A stretch of DNA of 64,000 nucleotides, from assembly GCA_012841405.1 (NCBI GenBank), contig DUUT01000013.1, positions 1-64,000 of the forward strand, written 5' to 3'. Positions 24,132 through 32,883 of the stretch are shown here, in pieces (positions within the stretch are counted from its first letter, which is position 1; each line of letters opens with the position of its first letter). A program made the position numbers and the translations under genes. The stretch comes from Chloroflexota bacterium (GTDB taxonomy: Bacteria > Chloroflexota > Anaerolineae > UBA1429). The notes beneath the pieces are model-generated. The model did not search any database. It was given only the letters and a program-made list of their open reading frames with translations, and was not told the DNA's origin.

Positions 24132-24140
24132 GGAGAGAGC

Positions 24141-25442
24141 ATGTCGGAGACACTATCAGTCGTCATCCCAGCTCTCAACGAAGAAGACGGTATCGGCGAT
24201 ATCGTGCGGCGCGTCTTGGCCGTGAAGCCGCGGTTGCACGAACTGGGCGTTACGGGTTTGGAAGTCATCGTGGTGGACGATGGCTCGGTGGATCGTACCG
24301 CCGAGGTAGTGGCCGGCTTTGGCCAGGTGCGGCTGGTCCGTCATGCTGCCAATCGCGGGTATGGCGCCGCCCTCAAGACGGGGTTCTCGGTGGCCCAAGG
24401 GAGTCTCCTGGCGTTCCTGGACGCCGACGGCACCTACCCCGCCGAGCATCTCCCCGACCTGTGTCGCGCCGCCATCGCAGAGGGCGCCGACCTGGTCATC
24501 GGTTCGCGTATGCTGCCTCCCCCCAAGGACGCCTCGGCGCCTGGCGACGCCGATGCATGGGGTGAGTCAGGAATGCCCATGGTGCGACGCATCGGCAACC
24601 GGCTCTTTGCCGGGCTGCTGAGCGTGGTGGGCAACGCGCGCGTCAGCGACTCGGCCAGCGGCATGCGCGTGCTCCGGCGTGGGGCGCTGGACTATCTCTA
24701 TCCCCTGCCGGACGGGCTCCACTTTACCCCCACCATGAGCACCCGCGCCCTCCACGAGCAGCTCCGCATGGTCGAGGTCCCCATCCCCTACCGCGAGCGC
24801 GTGGGGCGCTCCAAGCTGAGCGCGGTGCGCGACGGCGCCCGCTTCTTGCGCACCATCCTCTGGACCGCCCTGGGCTACAACCCGGTGCGCGTCCTGGGGC
24901 TGGTGGGGCTCGGCGCCCTGGGAATCGCTGGCGTGATCGGTGCGGCCCTGGTGACCGCGCGACTCCAGGGGATCGATACCCTCGGGCCATGGGGTATCTT
25001 TGGCGTGTTCGCTGCGCTGGTGCTAGCCGTTGCTGGCGTCAGCACCTTTGCCCTCGGCGCAACCTTTGGCCACCTCGTCGGGCTCTTTCACAAGCACCCC
25101 GTGCGCCAGGGCCTATTGGGCCGCCCCATCTTTGATCCACCCCTCGAGCGGCACTTTGGCTGGTTTGGACTGGCAACGGGTGCCGCAGGCGCGCTGCTGG
25201 GCTTCGTCACCCTCTTCCTGGGCGTGGGCGGCTGGCCCGTGTCGCGGTTGTGGCTCTACCAGCTGGGCAGCGCTCTCCTCCTCCTGGTGGGCCTCCAGCT
25301 CACCACCTCGTGGCTACTGATGCGCGTATTGGAGGAGCTCAGCCATCGAGAGGAGATGGCAATTCGCGACCGCGCAGGGCAACAAGCTCAAGAGGCGCCA
25401 CTTCGCCCGAATGTCGTCCGTGGCGCCCGCCATGGGGGTTGA
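24141..25442 (+). CDS. Membrane-bound family 2 glycosyltransferase (DPM/polyprenyl-phosphate type)
   Basis: A 433-residue protein. An N-terminal GT-A domain (about 5-235) has VVIPALNEE, VVDDGSVD and a DAD motif in LAFLDADGTYP near residue 95. The C-terminal half has four hydrophobic segments, near 250-280, 290-318, 338-365 and 372-400. The fold matches enzymes that load a sugar from a nucleotide donor onto a polyprenyl phosphate for extracytoplasmic use. GGGAGAG precedes the ATG. It lies nine bases after the acyltransferase and eight bases before the radical SAM gene, so the three form a unit. Confidence 0.9.
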   Translation: MSETLSVVIPALNEEDGIGDIVRRVLAVKPRLHELGVTGLEVIVVDDGSVDRTAEVVAGFGQVRLVRHAANRGYGAALKTGFSVAQGSLLAFLDADGTYPAEHLPDLCRAAIAEGADLVIGSRMLPPPKDASAPGDADAWGESGMPMVRRIGNRLFAGLLSVVGNARVSDSASGMRVLRRGALDYLYPLPDGLHFTPTMSTRALHEQLRMVEVPIPYRERVGRSKLSAVRDGARFLRTILWTALGYNPVRVLGLVGLGALGIAGVIGAALVTARLQGIDTLGPWGIFGVFAALVLAVAGVSTFALGATFGHLVGLFHKHPVRQGLLGRPIFDPPLERHFGWFGLATGAAGALLGFVTLFLGVGGWPVSRLWLYQLGSALLLLVGLQLTTSWLLMRVLEELSHREEMAIRDRAGQQAQEAPLRPNVVRGARHGG

Positions 25443-25450
25443 GAGCGACG

Positions 25451-27007
25451 ATGAACGCTCAGCGATCCGTACAGCCGATGACCGCCAGCAATGAGCCAGG
25501 CCACGCACTGGACGTGCTCCTGGTGAACCCGCCTGCGCCCGACGGCGGCATTTGGATCCGCTCGCAGCACCGCGTGGGCCGGCGCTCGCGTGAGGGCATG
25601 CTCTGGGCCCAGGTAGAGCTCGCGCAGCTGGCGGCGCTTTTACACCCCTACTACTCGGTCGAGATCATTGACGCCATCGCCGACCACGTCGACTGGCCCA
25701 CCTTTGCCGCCACGCTCCGCCGCCTGCGCCCGCGATACTATGTCACGCAGGCCACAGCGCCCACACTGACGAATGACATGTATGGCGTGTTCCTCGCCCG
25801 GTCGCTCGGAGCGCGCACCATCGCCTTTGGCACCCACGTGACGCCCATGGCCCAGGAGACGATGGAGGCCTTTCCCGCCCTCGACTTTGTTCTGCAAGGG
25901 GAGCCCGAGCTGACACTCCGTGAGCTGGTCGACGTGCTGGAGGAGCGTGAAACACCGCGTTGGGTGCAGACGCTCCTGCGCACGACCGATCCCGAGTGGT
26001 CCGCGGCAGACGGCCCCGTGCCCTTGGCCCACGTCAAGGGCCTCGTCTGGCGCCGCGACGGTGAGATCACGACGAACGCGCCGCGCCCGCTTATCGCCAA
26101 CCTCGACGCCCTTCCTCTCCCCCTGCACCGCTTGCTTCCCCTCGAGCGCTACCGCATGCCCTTGCTGGGTGGCCCGTACTCCTTTGTCGTCACCAGCCGT
26201 GGCTGCCCGGCGGGGTGTCGCTTCTGTATCAAGCACGTCACCTACGGGCAGTGTGTTCGCGTGCGCTCGGCCGACAATATCGTGCAAGAGCTCCGCGAGC
26301 TCGACCGGCTCGGCGTGCAGACCGTGCACATGTACGCGGACCTCTTTACGGTGAACCGCGAACAGGTGATGGCGCTGTGCCAGCGTATGCGCGAGGCGAA
26401 CCTGCGCATGCGCTGGACATGTAACAGCCGTGTCGACTTTGTGGACCCCGAGTTGCTGGCGACCATGGCACAGGCGGGCTGCTGGCTCATCTCCTGGGGG
26501 ATCGAGTCGGCCAACGAGGGGATCCTCCGTCGCATTCACAAGGGATACCGACCGGAGCAGGCCGAGCAGGCCCTCCGTTGGGCGCGTGAGGCGGGGATCA
26601 AGAACTGGGGCTACTTTATCATCGGCCTGCCCGGCGAGACGGAAGAGACCATCGACCAGACCATCGCGCTGGCCAAGCGCCTACCTCTCGACCTTGCCCT
26701 GTTCCACATCGCCGCGCCGCACCCCGGCACCCCGTTCTACCGCGAAGTGATCGAGCAGGGCTGGATTCGGCCGGGAGCCGCGTGGGAGGACGTGGACATG
26801 GACCGCTCCACCGTCCTGGCGTATCCGCACCTCTCGGCCGAGCAGTTGGAGAGCCATGCGCAACGTGCCTTCCGAGAATGGGCGTTGCGCCCGGGGCCGA
26901 TCTGGACCTTTATCAAGAGCATCAACAGCCTGAGCGTCGTGCGCTCGGCACTCGATATCGGCTTGCAGCAACTCGCATGGATTACCACTCGCCACCCGGG
27001 CCAGTAG
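25451..27007 (+). CDS. B12-binding radical SAM enzyme
   Basis: A 518-residue enzyme. The N-terminal 20-175 region is a cobalamin-binding Rossmann domain without the usual DxHxxG. It is followed by a radical SAM domain with Cys252, Cys256 and Cys259 in GCPAGCRFC. ISWGIESANEGILRRIHKGY and NWGYFIIGLPGETEE are typical of the B12-binding radical SAM group that includes methyltransferases and ring-rearranging enzymes. The substrate is unknown. The location after a polyprenyl-phosphate glycosyltransferase suggests C-methylation or another modification of a lipid or sugar. It ends 58 bases before the exopolysaccharide priming enzyme. Confidence 0.88.
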   Translation: MNAQRSVQPMTASNEPGHALDVLLVNPPAPDGGIWIRSQHRVGRRSREGMLWAQVELAQLAALLHPYYSVEIIDAIADHVDWPTFAATLRRLRPRYYVTQATAPTLTNDMYGVFLARSLGARTIAFGTHVTPMAQETMEAFPALDFVLQGEPELTLRELVDVLEERETPRWVQTLLRTTDPEWSAADGPVPLAHVKGLVWRRDGEITTNAPRPLIANLDALPLPLHRLLPLERYRMPLLGGPYSFVVTSRGCPAGCRFCIKHVTYGQCVRVRSADNIVQELRELDRLGVQTVHMYADLFTVNREQVMALCQRMREANLRMRWTCNSRVDFVDPELLATMAQAGCWLISWGIESANEGILRRIHKGYRPEQAEQALRWAREAGIKNWGYFIIGLPGETEETIDQTIALAKRLPLDLALFHIAAPHPGTPFYREVIEQGWIRPGAAWEDVDMDRSTVLAYPHLSAEQLESHAQRAFREWALRPGPIWTFIKSINSLSVVRSALDIGLQQLAWITTRHPGQ

Positions 27008-27039
27008 CACTACGAGGCGTCGCGCGCTAGATACCTGTT

Positions 27040-27054
27040 GCGAACGGTGTTCGC
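27040..27054 (+). other. Short inverted repeat before the polysaccharide locus
   Basis: GCGAAC, a three-base loop and GTTCGC lie 12 bases before the ATG of the priming transferase and just before its GGAGGAGAG ribosome site. It could be an operator half-site pair or a small hairpin. Evidence is limited to the symmetry. Confidence 0.35.
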
Positions 27055-27065
27055 CTGGAGGAGAG

Positions 27066-28553
27066 ATGGATCGTATTGCTGGTCGTAGACCCTCGATGCC
27101 CGCGGCCCGGGCGTCGCAGTCGTTGAGCCCCTCTCAGGAGGGCATCTCGCTGACATTGGTGCTCCTCGGCGCAGATACCCTGGCGATAACGGTGGGGTTC
27201 ATCCTGGCATACGTGGTGCGCTTTTCGACCGGCTGGGAGATCTTTTACGAGGACGCCGCCATGGCCGTCGACATCTATCGCAACCTGGCCCTGTGGATGT
27301 TGCCATGCTGGTTGGCCATCTTTGCCCTCTTTCGCCTCTACGATCGCCAGAGCACCCTTCGGGGCACACAGGAGTATGCGGGCGTGGTCAATGCCTCGAC
27401 GATGGGCATGATGGTCGTCGTGTTCACCAGCTTTGTCGAGCCGGGCCTCGTCGTAGCCCGAGGATGGCTGCTGCTCTCTTGGTTCTTTGTCATCGTGCTC
27501 GATATTCTGGCGCGCTTTGGCGTGCGCCGCGTCATCGCGCTCTTGCGAGCGCGCGGCCACCTGATGCGCCCGACGGTGATTGTGGGCGCGGGGCCCGAGG
27601 GACGCGCCATCGCCGAGCAGCTCGCCTGCGCCCCCAGCAGCGGCCTGGCCATCATCGGGTTCCTCGACGACGCCCTGCCCCCGCACGCTGAGGTGGTGGC
27701 AGGACTCCGCGTCCTTGGGCCCATCGATGCCTTGAGCACGCTGGTTTCCGACCAGGAGGTGAGCGAGGTCATCCTGGTGCCCGACGCCATCCCGCGAGAC
27801 CGTCTGGTGGCGATCTTTCAGACGTATGGCACCTCGCCAAGCATCAGCATGCGCCTGGCGTCGGGTATCTATGAGATCATGACGACAGGGATGCGCGTTC
27901 GCGAGTTCGGCAACGTCCCGCTGTTGAGCCTCGATCGCGTACGCCTGACCGGCTTGAGCGCCTTCCTCAAAGGGGCGCTGGACTATGCCCTCGCCCTGAC
28001 GGCGCTCACCATCCTGGCACCGCTGCTGCTACTCACGGCACTCCTGGTCAAGCTCGACTCCCCGGGGCCGGTGATCTACCGACGGCGGGTGATCGGCCTG
28101 GGCGGCAAGGCCTTTGACGCCTACAAGTTCCGGACGATGGTGACCGACGCCGATGCCGTCCTCACCAACGATGCCGAGCTGCGACAGCGCTTTGATGAGC
28201 AGTTCAAGCTCAAGGATGACCCGCGCGTCACGCGCATCGGTCGCTTCTTGCGACGATCGAGCCTCGACGAGTTGCCACAGCTCGTGAACGTGCTTCGCGG
28301 CGAGATGGGCATCGTCGGCCCCCGAATGATCACCCAGGAAGAGCTCGCGCGCTACGGCAAGTGGGGCATGAACCTTCTCACCGTCAAGCCGGGCATTACC
28401 GGCCTGTGGCAGGTCAGCGGGCGATGCGATCTATCGTATGATGAAAGGGTAAGCCTTGATATGTACTATATCCGCAACTACTCCATCTGGCTCGACCTCC
28501 AGCTCTTGTTCCGCACCATTCCAGCGGTGATACGCGGCCATGGCGCTTACTAG
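27066..28553 (+). CDS. Undecaprenyl-phosphate sugar-phosphate transferase (priming enzyme, WbaP/WcaJ type)
   Basis: A 495-residue membrane protein that starts repeat-unit synthesis by placing a sugar-1-phosphate on undecaprenyl phosphate. Four N-terminal hydrophobic segments (about 25-150) precede a CoA-binding-like Rossmann domain (VIVGAGPEGRAIAE, 178-191). A further hydrophobic segment near 300-325 leads into the catalytic domain, with YKFRTMVTDAD, the SLDELPQLVNVLRGEM stretch, VGPRMITQEEL and KPGITGLWQVSGR. GGAGGAGAG precedes the ATG. It is the natural first gene of the polysaccharide locus, and its end lies close to the kinase gene. Confidence 0.93.
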   Translation: MDRIAGRRPSMPAARASQSLSPSQEGISLTLVLLGADTLAITVGFILAYVVRFSTGWEIFYEDAAMAVDIYRNLALWMLPCWLAIFALFRLYDRQSTLRGTQEYAGVVNASTMGMMVVVFTSFVEPGLVVARGWLLLSWFFVIVLDILARFGVRRVIALLRARGHLMRPTVIVGAGPEGRAIAEQLACAPSSGLAIIGFLDDALPPHAEVVAGLRVLGPIDALSTLVSDQEVSEVILVPDAIPRDRLVAIFQTYGTSPSISMRLASGIYEIMTTGMRVREFGNVPLLSLDRVRLTGLSAFLKGALDYALALTALTILAPLLLLTALLVKLDSPGPVIYRRRVIGLGGKAFDAYKFRTMVTDADAVLTNDAELRQRFDEQFKLKDDPRVTRIGRFLRRSSLDELPQLVNVLRGEMGIVGPRMITQEELARYGKWGMNLLTVKPGITGLWQVSGRCDLSYDERVSLDMYYIRNYSIWLDLQLLFRTIPAVIRGHGAY

Positions 28554-28578
28554 AGTGCGCAGGCAATGGGAGCGGACC

Positions 28579-30156
28579 ATGCCCACGAGGCGCCCCGCGG
28601 AGCAGGTGGCGACGCCGGAGGCCAATCCCATCGGCCAGTACCTCGGCGTCGCCAAAAAGTGGTGGTGGCTGCTGGTCTTGGGCGTCATCGTGCCGAGCCT
28701 GCTGAGCTACCGACTGGCCTCACAACAGCCCACGCTCTACCAGGCACAAGCCACGCTGATGGTCGGCGGCAGCATCTGGACGGCGAACCCGAACCCCAAT
28801 GCGGTGGCCATCAGTACCATGCTGGCCCAGTCCTACGCCCAGCTGGTCAAGCGGCAACCCGTCACCCGCGCCGTCATCGACAAGCTCGGCCTGTCGACAA
28901 CGCCAGAGGCTCTAGCAGAGCAGATCACCGCACGGGTTCAGCCGCAGTCGCAGCTGCTCGAGATCGAGGTCACCGATCTCCACCCCGAGTGGGCGTCGGC
29001 CATCGCCAACGCCTTGGCGAATGAGCTCATCATCCAGAGTCCTGGCGCCCGGCAGGATGCGGAGGAGCGCAGCTTTAACGAGAAGCAGCTCATCGACCTG
29101 CGGGCGCGTATCGAGACGGTAACCCGAGATCTCGAGGCCGAGCGTGCCCGTCTGGCCGAGCTGACGTCGGCCGCCGAGATCGCAGAGGGTGAGGAGCGGA
29201 TCGCCGCCCTCGAGCGCGTGTGGATCCTGTACCAGTCGGCCTACTCCACCCTCTACCAGTCCATCGTGAGCGAGCAGAGCCCCAACACCCTGACCATCGT
29301 CGAGGAGGCACCGTTGGGCACTCCGGTGCCCAGCCGCTTGCCCCTGGTGGTTGGCGTGGCCGGGCTCGCGGGCCTGGGCCTCGCCTTTGGCGGCGTCCTA
29401 CTGATCGAGCTGACGGACGACCGGCTCAAGTGGGAGGGACCGGGGCACTCGCGCGCCCTTGGGGTGCCGGTGCTGGGTGCCGTCAGCCGGATGCGGCCAT
29501 CCGACGGGCCCCTCATTCTCCAATCGCGCCCCGGCTCCCGAGAGGCCGAATGCTTTCGGGGGTTGCGCACGTCGATCCTACTCTCCGGCGGTCGCAACGC
29601 TCCCCAGGTGCTCCTGTGCACCAGCGCCGCCCCACAGGAGGGCAAGAGCCTCGTGGTGGCCAACTTGGGCGTGGCCATGGCCGCATTGGGGCGGCGGACC
29701 CTGATTATCGATGGCGACCTGCGCAAGCGGCAGCTGCACCGCATGTTCAACCTGGCGAACGGCCAAGGGTTGTCCGAGCTCTTGTGCAGCGGCGAGAGCG
29801 CCAAGGGCTACATCCAGCCCACATCCATACCGAACCTCAGCGTGCTACGTGCCGGTGGACCGGCCAGCGACCCCACGTCTCTGCTCGCGTCGACGCACTT
29901 TCGCGTCGTGCTTGAAGACCTCCGGCGTGATTATGACGTGCTCCTGCTCGACAGCCCGGCCGCGCTCGTCGTGCCCGATGCCGCCATTCTCGCATCCCAT
30001 GCGGATGGCGTTCTGCTCCTCGTGGATGCACAGACCACCAGCCGACGGGCGGCACTGCGCGTGCGCCGGACGATGGAGGAGCAGGCCGGAGCGCATATTC
30101 TGGGAACGGTCTTTAACCGTGTGCGGCTCAAGCGGCACCAGTACTACTACCACTGA
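28579..30156 (+). CDS. Wzc-like chain-length regulator and tyrosine autokinase
   Basis: A 525-residue BY-kinase with an N-terminal Wzz domain between two membrane segments (about 27-48 and 255-278) and a coiled region near 175-215. The C-terminal ATPase has Walker A SAAPQEGKS at 349-357, Walker A' TLIIDGDLR near 374-382 and Walker B DVLLLDSPA. A short tyrosine cluster, YYY, ends the protein. It controls polymer length and export by cycles of autophosphorylation. I choose ATG 28579 (GGGAG six bases upstream) over ATG 28540, which lies inside the previous gene and has no ribosome site. No Wza-type outer-membrane gene is visible, fitting a monoderm-like envelope. Confidence 0.9.
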   Translation: MPTRRPAEQVATPEANPIGQYLGVAKKWWWLLVLGVIVPSLLSYRLASQQPTLYQAQATLMVGGSIWTANPNPNAVAISTMLAQSYAQLVKRQPVTRAVIDKLGLSTTPEALAEQITARVQPQSQLLEIEVTDLHPEWASAIANALANELIIQSPGARQDAEERSFNEKQLIDLRARIETVTRDLEAERARLAELTSAAEIAEGEERIAALERVWILYQSAYSTLYQSIVSEQSPNTLTIVEEAPLGTPVPSRLPLVVGVAGLAGLGLAFGGVLLIELTDDRLKWEGPGHSRALGVPVLGAVSRMRPSDGPLILQSRPGSREAECFRGLRTSILLSGGRNAPQVLLCTSAAPQEGKSLVVANLGVAMAALGRRTLIIDGDLRKRQLHRMFNLANGQGLSELLCSGESAKGYIQPTSIPNLSVLRAGGPASDPTSLLASTHFRVVLEDLRRDYDVLLLDSPAALVVPDAAILASHADGVLLLVDAQTTSRRAALRVRRTMEEQAGAHILGTVFNRVRLKRHQYYYH

Positions 30157-30202
30157 CACGTTCCCGGCTGCGGAAAAACCCTCTGAGGAGGCTGGATTGA
30201 GG

Positions 30203-31999
30203 ATGTCCGAGTTGATCGCACCGTACGGACAGATGCTGGTGGATCTCATGGTGCCGCACGAAGAGCGCAGCACCCTCCACAGCTATGCCTCCCAGTTGCC
30301 TTCCATCCAAGTCTCGACACGCACCGAGTGTGACCTGGAGTTGCTCGCGACGGGGGCGTTTTCGCCACTGGACGGGTTCATGGGGAGCGCCGACTATGCG
30401 TGTGTTCTGGAAACGATGCGCCTCACCAACGGCTTTCTATTTCCCATCCCCATCACGCTGCCCGTCCCCTCGCTCCACGGCATCACCCTCGATGCGGATG
30501 TGGCTCTGCGCGATGCGAGGAACGACATCCTCGCCGTTCTCACCGTCCAAGAGGTCTATTGCTGGAGCCTCGATGAGGAGGCGTGCGCCGTATACGGGAC
30601 GTTGGACACCCGCCACCCGCTGGTGGCCGAGATGCACGGCTGGGGGCGGTACAACATCGCCGGACGCCTGCGTGTGCTGCGGCTCCCGCGACACTATGAC
30701 TTTATCGAGCTCCGGCTGACCCCCACGCAGACACGCCAGCGTTTGGCGCGCCTCGGTCGATCCAACGTGGTGGCCTTTCAGACGCGGAACCCGATGCACC
30801 GCGTCCATGAAGAGCTGACCAAACGCGCCTGCGAGGCCGTCGACGGCTCCCTCCTACTGCATCCCGCCGTCGGCATGACGAAACCTGGAGACGTGGACCA
30901 CTTTACCCGCGTGCGCAGCTACCGCGCCTTGGTGCGCCACTACTATGACCGGCGACGCGTCCTGCTGGCGTTGCTGCCCCTGGCAATGCGCATGGCTGGC
31001 CCGCGCGAGGCGTTGTGGCACGCCCTGATCCGCCGCAGCTATGGCGCCAATCACCTCATCATGGGGCGCGATCACGCCGGCCCGGGCCTCGATTCGCAGG
31101 GCGTCCCCTTCTATGGCCCCTACGATGCCCAGGAGCTCGTTTGTCGCCACGCGGAAGAGCTGGGTGTCGCCGTGATCCCGTTTGGCTCCCTCGTCTACCT
31201 ACCCGATGAGGATCGCTATGAAGAGGCCGACAAGGTGCCCGACGGCACGCGCACGGCCGAGATCTCGGGCACCCAGGTGCGCGAGCAGTATCTCGATACG
31301 GGGCGCCTGCTGCCTGAATGGTTCACACGCCCCGAGGTCGCTGATATCCTCGCGGAAGCATACCCGCCACGCCACCGTCAGGGCGTGTGCATCTGGTTCA
31401 CCGGCCTCAGCGGCTCGGGCAAGTCCACCACCGCCGCCGTACTGACGGTACGCTTGCAGGAGCGCGGTCGGCAGGTAACGGTCCTCGACGGTGATGTGGT
31501 GCGCACGCACCTGTCACGCGGCCTCGGCTTTAGCCGCGAGGATCGCGACATCAACATCCGTCGCATCGGGTATGTGGCATCCGAGATCGTACGCCACGGC
31601 GGTGTCGCCGTGTGCGCCGCCATCAGCCCGTACCGGTCTACCCGCAACGATGTGCGCAACATGGTCGGCCCGGAGCATTTCGTGGAGGTCTATGCCGACA
31701 CTCCCCTCGAGGTGTGTGAACGCCGCGATGCCAAGGGCTTGTACGCTCGCGCCCGTCGGGGCGAAATTCGGGGATTCACCGGGATCGACGATCCGTACGA
31801 GCCTCCCACCGAGCCCGATATCGTCCTGAATACCGTCGCACACAGCCCCTATGAGAACGCCGCGCGCATCATCGACCTCTTGGCGCAACGTGGCTTTGTC
31901 GAGGGTGAGGCCATCGCCGTTCCCCTCCCCGATATGGTTGCCTCACACATGACGGATGAAGGAGAGAGTCGTGCGGACTCGGATGCGATCGGCATTTGA
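30203..31999 (+). CDS. sat-cysC: Bifunctional ATP sulfurylase/APS kinase (PAPS synthase)
   Basis: A 598-residue fusion that makes the sulfate donor PAPS from sulfate and ATP. The N-terminal ATP sulfurylase (about 1-385) has QTRNPMHRVH at 193-202 and GRDHAGPG at 288-295. The C-terminal APS kinase (about 393-575) has the P-loop GLSGSGKST at 401-409, the FSREDRDINIRRIG segment and YADTPLEVCERRD. GGAGG lies 11 bases before the ATG, and an in-frame TTG two codons earlier is possible. It is embedded among export genes, upstream of a sulfotransferase, not in an assimilatory cluster. It therefore most likely supplies PAPS for glycan sulfation. Confidence 0.93.
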   Translation: MSELIAPYGQMLVDLMVPHEERSTLHSYASQLPSIQVSTRTECDLELLATGAFSPLDGFMGSADYACVLETMRLTNGFLFPIPITLPVPSLHGITLDADVALRDARNDILAVLTVQEVYCWSLDEEACAVYGTLDTRHPLVAEMHGWGRYNIAGRLRVLRLPRHYDFIELRLTPTQTRQRLARLGRSNVVAFQTRNPMHRVHEELTKRACEAVDGSLLLHPAVGMTKPGDVDHFTRVRSYRALVRHYYDRRRVLLALLPLAMRMAGPREALWHALIRRSYGANHLIMGRDHAGPGLDSQGVPFYGPYDAQELVCRHAEELGVAVIPFGSLVYLPDEDRYEEADKVPDGTRTAEISGTQVREQYLDTGRLLPEWFTRPEVADILAEAYPPRHRQGVCIWFTGLSGSGKSTTAAVLTVRLQERGRQVTVLDGDVVRTHLSRGLGFSREDRDINIRRIGYVASEIVRHGGVAVCAAISPYRSTRNDVRNMVGPEHFVEVYADTPLEVCERRDAKGLYARARRGEIRGFTGIDDPYEPPTEPDIVLNTVAHSPYENAARIIDLLAQRGFVEGEAIAVPLPDMVASHMTDEGESRADSDAIGI

Positions 32000-32867
32000 G
32001 GGTTTGCCCACCACGAGGGTGTTTGACGTCCCCATGCGGCGGCAGCACATCATCAAGCCAAGCCGTGGTCTGCCATCTCTGGATCTCGGCACCTTGTGGG
32101 AGTACCGCGAACTGCTCTATTTCCTCGTGTGGCGTGACGTCAAGGTGCGCTACAAGCAAACGGCACTCGGGATCATGTGGATCGTGCTCCAACCCGTCGT
32201 CAGCATGATGATCTTTACCGTGCTGTTCGGCATCCTCCTGCAGGTACCCTCTGAGGAGGCTCCCTATCCTGTGTTCGTGCTATCCGCCCTCATCCCCTGG
32301 AACTATTTCGCCTCGTCGCTGAACCGCAGCTCAACGAGCCTGGTTTACAGCTCGAATCTCGTCACCAAGGTGTACTTTCCGCGCATGCTGATCCCGCTGT
32401 CGGGTGTGCTCTCGGGACTGATCGACCTGGTGATCGCCTCCGTGTTGCTGCTCATCCTGATGGTAGCCTATCGCATCTCGCCCACACCCGCGGCCATCTT
32501 TCTGCCCGGGCTCGTCCTGCTAGCCTCGGCGACGGCGCTGGGGTTTGGGCTGTGGCTCTCGGCACTGAACGTCCGCTACCGCGACATCAACTACATCGTT
32601 CCCTTCCTGCTACAGATCTGGATGTACGCAACACCCGTCGTGTACGGCAGCACCCTGGTAGGGGACCGCTTTCACTTGCTGTTGGGCCTGAACCCGATGA
32701 CGGGCGTCGTGGAGGGATTCCGGAAGGCGCTGCTGGGCAACGTGATGGCGAGCACGCATCTGAGCCTCCCGCTCGTCGCCGTGTCCGCCTCCATCACGGC
32801 GGTCGTGCTCATCAGCGGGGCGTACTTTTTCCGCTACACCGAGCGTAGCTTTGCAGACATTATCTAG
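31971..32867 (+). CDS. wzm: ABC transporter permease for polysaccharide export (Wzm/TagG type)
   Basis: A 298-residue ABC-2 permease with six membrane segments (from about 62 to 290) and an N-terminal cytoplasmic stretch holding the typical LWEYRELLYFLVWRDVKVRYKQT motif. It forms the channel through which lipid-linked polymer crosses the membrane. The GTG at 31971 is preceded by AAGGAGAG and lies within the last codons of the PAPS synthase gene (29-base overlap). The Wzt-type ATPase begins 16 bases downstream. Confidence 0.92.
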   Translation: MRTRMRSAFEGLPTTRVFDVPMRRQHIIKPSRGLPSLDLGTLWEYRELLYFLVWRDVKVRYKQTALGIMWIVLQPVVSMMIFTVLFGILLQVPSEEAPYPVFVLSALIPWNYFASSLNRSSTSLVYSSNLVTKVYFPRMLIPLSGVLSGLIDLVIASVLLLILMVAYRISPTPAAIFLPGLVLLASATALGFGLWLSALNVRYRDINYIVPFLLQIWMYATPVVYGSTLVGDRFHLLLGLNPMTGVVEGFRKALLGNVMASTHLSLPLVAVSASITAVVLISGAYFFRYTERSFADII

Positions 32868-32883
32868 GGATGGGTGAAATCAC

